Source of the DNA: VRUE01 sp036271315
Lineage (GTDB): Bacteria; Actinomycetota; Thermoleophilia; Solirubrobacterales; 70-9
NCBI GenBank assembly: GCA_036271315.1
Contig: DATBAV010000019.1
Coordinates: 16,144 to 80,143 of the forward strand
Direction of reading: 5' to 3'
Length of the DNA: 64,000 bases
The position numbers were made by a program, and so were the translations under genes. Positions 62,784 to 64,000 of this stretch are shown here, piece by piece (the first letter of the stretch is position 1; every line of letters begins with the position of its first letter). The notes under the pieces are model-generated. The model ran no database searches, was not told the origin of the DNA, and saw nothing but the letters and a program-made list of their open reading frames with translations.

Positions 62784-63925
62784 CAGCCAAGCTGCCGCGC
62801 GATAACCATCTGCTGCACCTCGTCGGTGCCCTCGCCGATGGTGAGGATCTTGGCGTCGCGGTAAAAGCGGCAGACCGGGTACTCCTCGATGAAGCCGTAG
62901 CCGCCGTGGATCTGCACCGCCTCCTCGGTCGCGCGCACGGCCAGGCGGCCGGTGATCAGCTTTGCCTGGGCGGCGGTGAGGGTGAATGACTTGCCGGCGT
63001 CCTTCTCGAGGGCGGCGCGCCAGGTGAGCAGGCGGGCAGCCTCGATCTGAGCCGAGAGATCGGCGATCTTGGCCTGGATCGACTGGAATTTGGCGATCGC
63101 CTGGCCGAAGGCCTGGCGCTCCTTGGCATAGGCGATCGCCTCGTCGAGGGCGCCCTGGGCGAGACCGACGCCCATCGCGGCGACGCCGATCCGGCCGCCG
63201 TCGAGGATGTGGAGGAAGTTCTTGAAGCCGTCGCCGCGGCGGCCGAGTAGGCCGCTCTCCGGCAGGCGGCAGTCCTCGAAGCTGAGCGGCCGGGTGTCCG
63301 AGGCGTTCCAGCCCATCTTGCGGTAAGGCTCGCCGGCCTCGTAGCCGGGCGTGCCGTTGGCCACGATCAGGTTGGAGATCTCCTTGCGCCCGTTGGCCTC
63401 GCCGGTGACCGCGGTGATCGAGACGCACCCCGAGATGTCCGTTCCCGAGTTGGTGATGAACTGCTTGGCCCCGTTGACGATCCATTCCCCGTCCTCGAGC
63501 TTGGCGGTCGTCCGCACGTTCCCCGCGTCGGATCCGGCCTCCGGCTCGGTCAGTCCGAACGAGGCGAGCTGTTCTCCGCTGCAGAGCCGCGGCAGCCATT
63601 CGTCCTTCTGCGTGTCGCTCCCCCAGAGGTAGATCGGCATCGTCCCCAGCGAGGTGTGCGCCGCCATCGTGATGCAGACCGAGGAATCGATCCGCGCCAA
63701 CTCTTCGACCGCCAACACGTAAGAGAGCGTGTCCGCACCGCCCCCGCCGTACTCCTGCGGAAACGGAATCCCCATCAACCCAAGCCCACCGAGCTTCTCA
63801 ACGATCTCGTAGGGGAAGGACTTGGTCCGGTCGAGCTCCTCCGCCACAGGCTTGACCTCGGCAAGCGCAAACTCGCGCACCGTGTCCCGCAGCAGCTTCT
63901 GCTCGTCAGTGAGCTCGAAATTCAC
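62780..63925 (-). CDS. Acyl-CoA dehydrogenase
   Basis: FAD-dependent acyl-CoA dehydrogenase of 381 residues. It starts NFELTDEQKLLRDTVREFA, with ASFGLTEPEAGSDAGNVRTT (FAD/substrate site), FITNSGTDISG, GVGLAQGALDEAIAYAKER and the catalytic Glu region IHGGYGFIEEYPVCRFYRDAK, where the Glu of YGFIEEYP lies at the short-chain ACAD position. GTG 63925 follows TAGGCT (63933-63938) by 7 nt. With meaB nearby it may serve branched or short-chain acyl-CoA oxidation. The last 75 bp of the window hold nothing recognised. Confidence 0.93.
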   Translation of the reverse strand: MNFELTDEQKLLRDTVREFALAEVKPVAEELDRTKSFPYEIVEKLGGLGLMGIPFPQEYGGGGADTLSYVLAVEELARIDSSVCITMAAHTSLGTMPIYLWGSDTQKDEWLPRLCSGEQLASFGLTEPEAGSDAGNVRTTAKLEDGEWIVNGAKQFITNSGTDISGCVSITAVTGEANGRKEISNLIVANGTPGYEAGEPYRKMGWNASDTRPLSFEDCRLPESGLLGRRGDGFKNFLHILDGGRIGVAAMGVGLAQGALDEAIAYAKERQAFGQAIAKFQSIQAKIADLSAQIEAARLLTWRAALEKDAGKSFTLTAAQAKLITGRLAVRATEEAVQIHGGYGFIEEYPVCRFYRDAKILTIGEGTDEVQQMVIARQLGC

Positions 63926-64000
63926 GGGCGAGAGCCTATTGCGGTTGTCGCGCCTGGCGTGGAGTGCCCCCTCGTCGGACACTCAGCAGCCGCAGGCTGC

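Overview
The window is about 64 kb of high-GC (roughly 68-70 percent) chromosomal DNA from an actinobacterium. F420-type luciferase-like oxidoreductases, EgtB/EgtD, a GlpX fructose bisphosphatase, class 4-type pilus genes without an outer-membrane secretin, many apparently leaderless genes and a mycobacterial-like methylglucose-polysaccharide gene group together suggest the class Thermoleophilia (Solirubrobacterales-like). That placement is inference, because no rRNA gene is present. Coding density is high, with many 1-14 bp overlaps. No tRNA, rRNA, insertion sequence, prophage or CRISPR array was recognised.

Layout. 1-10.8 kb: end of an osmoprotectant-type ABC ATPase, a metal or metalloid permease behind a G-tract operator, a photolyase/nucleoside phosphorylase/MTA deaminase operon, HD and PAS/MBL signalling genes, an acyltransferase, and an ECF sigma/anti-sigma/lipoprotein operon with an apparent autoregulatory promoter. 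10.9-17.4 kb: a thiolase, enoyl-CoA hydratase, Baeyer-Villiger-type monooxygenase and thioesterase operon, then a P-type ATPase. 17.4-28.5 kb: two LLM oxidoreductases, the three-gene transhydrogenase, a prepilin-anchored Vps62-like protein, an SDR, egtB-egtD, glpX and a BrkB-like protein. 28.5-46.3 kb: the principal sigma factor behind a structured leader, followed by a complete monoderm type IV pilus locus (two PilT-type ATPases, PilB, PilC, PilA behind a c-di-GMP-I riboswitch, PilD, PilMNO, a PilP-like protein and three minor pilin-like proteins).

46.4-53.3 kb: an HxlR regulator with its operator, a large unknown protein, an ArsA-like ATPase pair, and a ParA-FtsZ operon. 53.3-61.4 kb: gamma-glutamyltransferase and a class III nucleotide cyclase, then two methyltransferases, a GH57 branching-type enzyme, a GT4 glucosyltransferase and a hexapeptide acyltransferase. 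This last group resembles the mycobacterial Rv3030-Rv3034c methylglucose lipopolysaccharide (MGLP) region. 61.4-64 kb: MeaB, a PRC-barrel-like protein and an acyl-CoA dehydrogenase.

The most unusual signals are repeated sequences that the genes do not explain: a 51-nt palindrome present once in-frame inside the MTA deaminase gene and once between genes; a 96-nt segment shared by the disordered linkers of ParA and FtsZ; a 52-nt conserved core inside two unrelated long terminator stems; and a 76-nt hairpin leader shared by ggt and the GT4 gene. Other points of note are a textbook intrinsic terminator between the sigma-A-type promoter and the rpoD start, a riboswitch-controlled pilin, back-to-back divergent -10 hexamers serving leaderless genes, and an ArsA-like gene with no normal start codon before its P-loop.
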